From: Gaiellasilicea sp035556515
Lineage (GTDB): Bacteria; Actinomycetota; Thermoleophilia; Gaiellales; Gaiellaceae
Direction of reading: 5' to 3'
Length of the DNA: 16,716 nt
NCBI GenBank assembly: GCA_035556515.1
Contig: DATMEO010000025.1
Location: 1 to 16,716 of the forward strand
Part shown: piece by piece, positions 15,652 through 16,716 of the stretch
Layout: each line of letters opens with the position of its first letter
Position numbering within the stretch: the stretch's first letter is position 1
Translations under genes and position numbers: made by a program
The notes under the pieces: generated by a model
The model's database searches: none
What the model was told of the DNA's origin: nothing
Seen by the model: the letters and a program-made list of their open reading frames with translations, nothing else

Positions 15652-16716
15652 GTGCCGCTGAACCCGTCCCGTACCGTCGCCGAGCTGAGCGAGCTCCGCG
15701 AGCTCACGGGCGACGAGAACGGCGCCCAGCGGGTTGCGTGGACGCCGACCTGGGCGCAGGCGAAGGACTGGCTGAAAGCGAAGCTCGATGAGTTGCCGCT
15801 CGAGTACGAGGTCGACCAGGCCGGCAACCAGTGGTGGACGCTGCGCGGCGACTCGGAGCGGGCGGTGCTCCTGGGCGGCCACATCGACTCGGTCCCGAAC
15901 GGAGGCTGGCTCGACGGCTGCCTGAACGTCGTCGCCGCCGTCGAGGTGCTGCGGCGGATCGCGGAGGACGGCACGCCGCCGGTGACGGTACGACTCGTCA
16001 ACTGGGCCGATGAGGAAGGTGCCCGCTTCGGGCGCTCGCTCTTCGGCTCGTCCGCCGCTGCCGGCTCGATGGCCGACCAGGACGAGCTGCGCGAGCTGAA
16101 GGACCGCGACGGCGTCGCGCTGCCCGACGCGCTCCGCGAGCACGGAGTGGAGCTCGACCGTGCGCTCGAGGCGCGGTCACAGCTCGAGAATGCCGCCGCG
16201 TACCTGGAGCTGCACATCGAGCAGGGCCCGGTGCTCGAGTCGATCGACCTGCCGCTCGGCGCGGTGCTCGGCACCTTCGGCGTCGAACGCCACCGGATCA
16301 CCTGGCGCGGACAGGCGGCGCATGCCGGCTCGACGCCAATGGACCAGCGGCGCGACGCGCTCGCCGGCGCCGCCAAGCTTGCGCTCGAGCTGCGCGTGAT
16401 CGCGGCGCGCGTCGGAGACGGCGCCGTGCTCACGAGCGGCGGCGTCACCTGCAAGCCCGGGATCGTCACCTCGGTCGTCGAGACGGCCGAGCAGCTGCTC
16501 GACATGCGCCACCTCGACGCCGCCAAGCTCGCCTCGATGTGGGAGCAGGTGCGCGAGGGGTGCGAGCGCTTCGCGGAGGAGGAGCGGATCGAGGTCGAGT
16601 ACGAGCGGATCTGGCAGATCGAGCCGATCCTCTTCGACGAGACGCTCGTCGGCTTCGCGGACGAGGCGATCCGGGAGGTGGCCGGCACCGCGCACCGCCT
16701 CCCGAGCGGCCCGCTG
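15652..16716 (+). CDS. M20-family N-carbamoyl-amino-acid hydrolase / beta-ureidopropionase (partial, 3' end outside window)
   Basis: The frame is open from a GTG at 15652 to the right edge (355 codons) and is closed by an in-frame TAG at 15640-15642, which fixes the start region. It encodes a cytoplasmic dinuclear-metal amidase that removes the carbamoyl group as CO2 and NH3. Landmarks are GGHIDSVPNGGWLDG (75-89), giving His77, Asp79 and Asp88, WADEEGARF (118-126) with Glu121/Glu122, ELHIEQGPVL (186-195) with His188, and QAAHAGSTPMDQRRDA (221-236) with His224 and the substrate-binding RRDA. The usual C-terminal metal His would lie outside the window. Family members are about 410 residues, so roughly 50 are missing. 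Next to a dihydropyrimidinase operon, beta-ureidopropionase or L-carbamoylase is likelier than allantoate amidohydrolase, though motifs do not fully separate them. Confidence 0.9.
   Translation, partial: MPLNPSRTVAELSELRELTGDENGAQRVAWTPTWAQAKDWLKAKLDELPLEYEVDQAGNQWWTLRGDSERAVLLGGHIDSVPNGGWLDGCLNVVAAVEVLRRIAEDGTPPVTVRLVNWADEEGARFGRSLFGSSAAAGSMADQDELRELKDRDGVALPDALREHGVELDRALEARSQLENAAAYLELHIEQGPVLESIDLPLGAVLGTFGVERHRITWRGQAAHAGSTPMDQRRDALAGAAKLALELRVIAARVGDGAVLTSGGVTCKPGIVTSVVETAEQLLDMRHLDAAKLASMWEQVREGCERFAEEERIEVEYERIWQIEPILFDETLVGFADEAIREVAGTAHRLPSGPL

Overview
The window is high-GC DNA with dense genes, GTG starts, 4-bp ATGA/GTGA overlaps and AfsR/SARP-type regulation, so it comes from an actinobacterial chromosome. 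My best guess, from remembered relatives rather than a search, is the class Thermoleophilia: the long charged insert in the MalK-type regulatory domain, the RNB ribonuclease and the DUF4242/BTAD-regulator pairing all fit. I see no tRNA, rRNA, insertion sequence, phage gene or CRISPR array. No gap without a gene exceeds about 165 bases.

Left part (1-2607): a CUT1-type carbohydrate ABC importer. A MalF-type permease (374-1348) and the start of a MalG-type permease (1-210) lie on the minus strand, and a MalK/UgpC-type ATPase (1390-2607) diverges from them. The gap between the permeases is filled by a roughly 162-bp imperfect palindrome. No binding-protein gene is visible.

Next (2692-6172): a CoA-acylating (methyl)malonate-semialdehyde dehydrogenase, mmsA/iolA type, is translationally coupled to a small secreted four-cysteine protein. 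These converge, with interlocked stop codons, on a minus-strand RNB-family exoribonuclease.

Middle (6243-9441): two DUF4242 paralogues on the plus strand flank an oppositely oriented, short AfsR/SARP-like BTAD-ATPase regulator. The second paralogue is followed by a secreted protein of a conserved family that I know only as uncharacterised. The regulator start region carries heptameric repeats with an 11-bp pitch, the geometry expected of a SARP operator.

Right part (9457-16716): a minus-strand operon in the order permease, ATPase, permease, NMT1/THI5-like lipoprotein, dihydropyrimidinase/hydantoinase, membrane-anchored beta-propeller-like protein. A divergent, truncated M20-family N-carbamoyl-amino-acid hydrolase/beta-ureidopropionase faces it. 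The simplest reading is uptake and reductive catabolism of pyrimidines or hydantoins: the cyclic amide is opened by the dihydropyrimidinase and the N-carbamoyl product is cleaved by the M20 enzyme. The resulting beta-alanine or beta-aminoisobutyrate would, after transamination, give the semialdehyde substrate of the MmsA enzyme elsewhere in the window. A dihydropyrimidine dehydrogenase and a transaminase are not in view.

Regulatory signals: several divergent genes have a TAGNNT hexamer 6-7 nt before the start codon, the layout of leaderless actinobacterial transcripts. The beta-propeller gene appears to have lost its start codon by a single transition (GTGA to GTAA).
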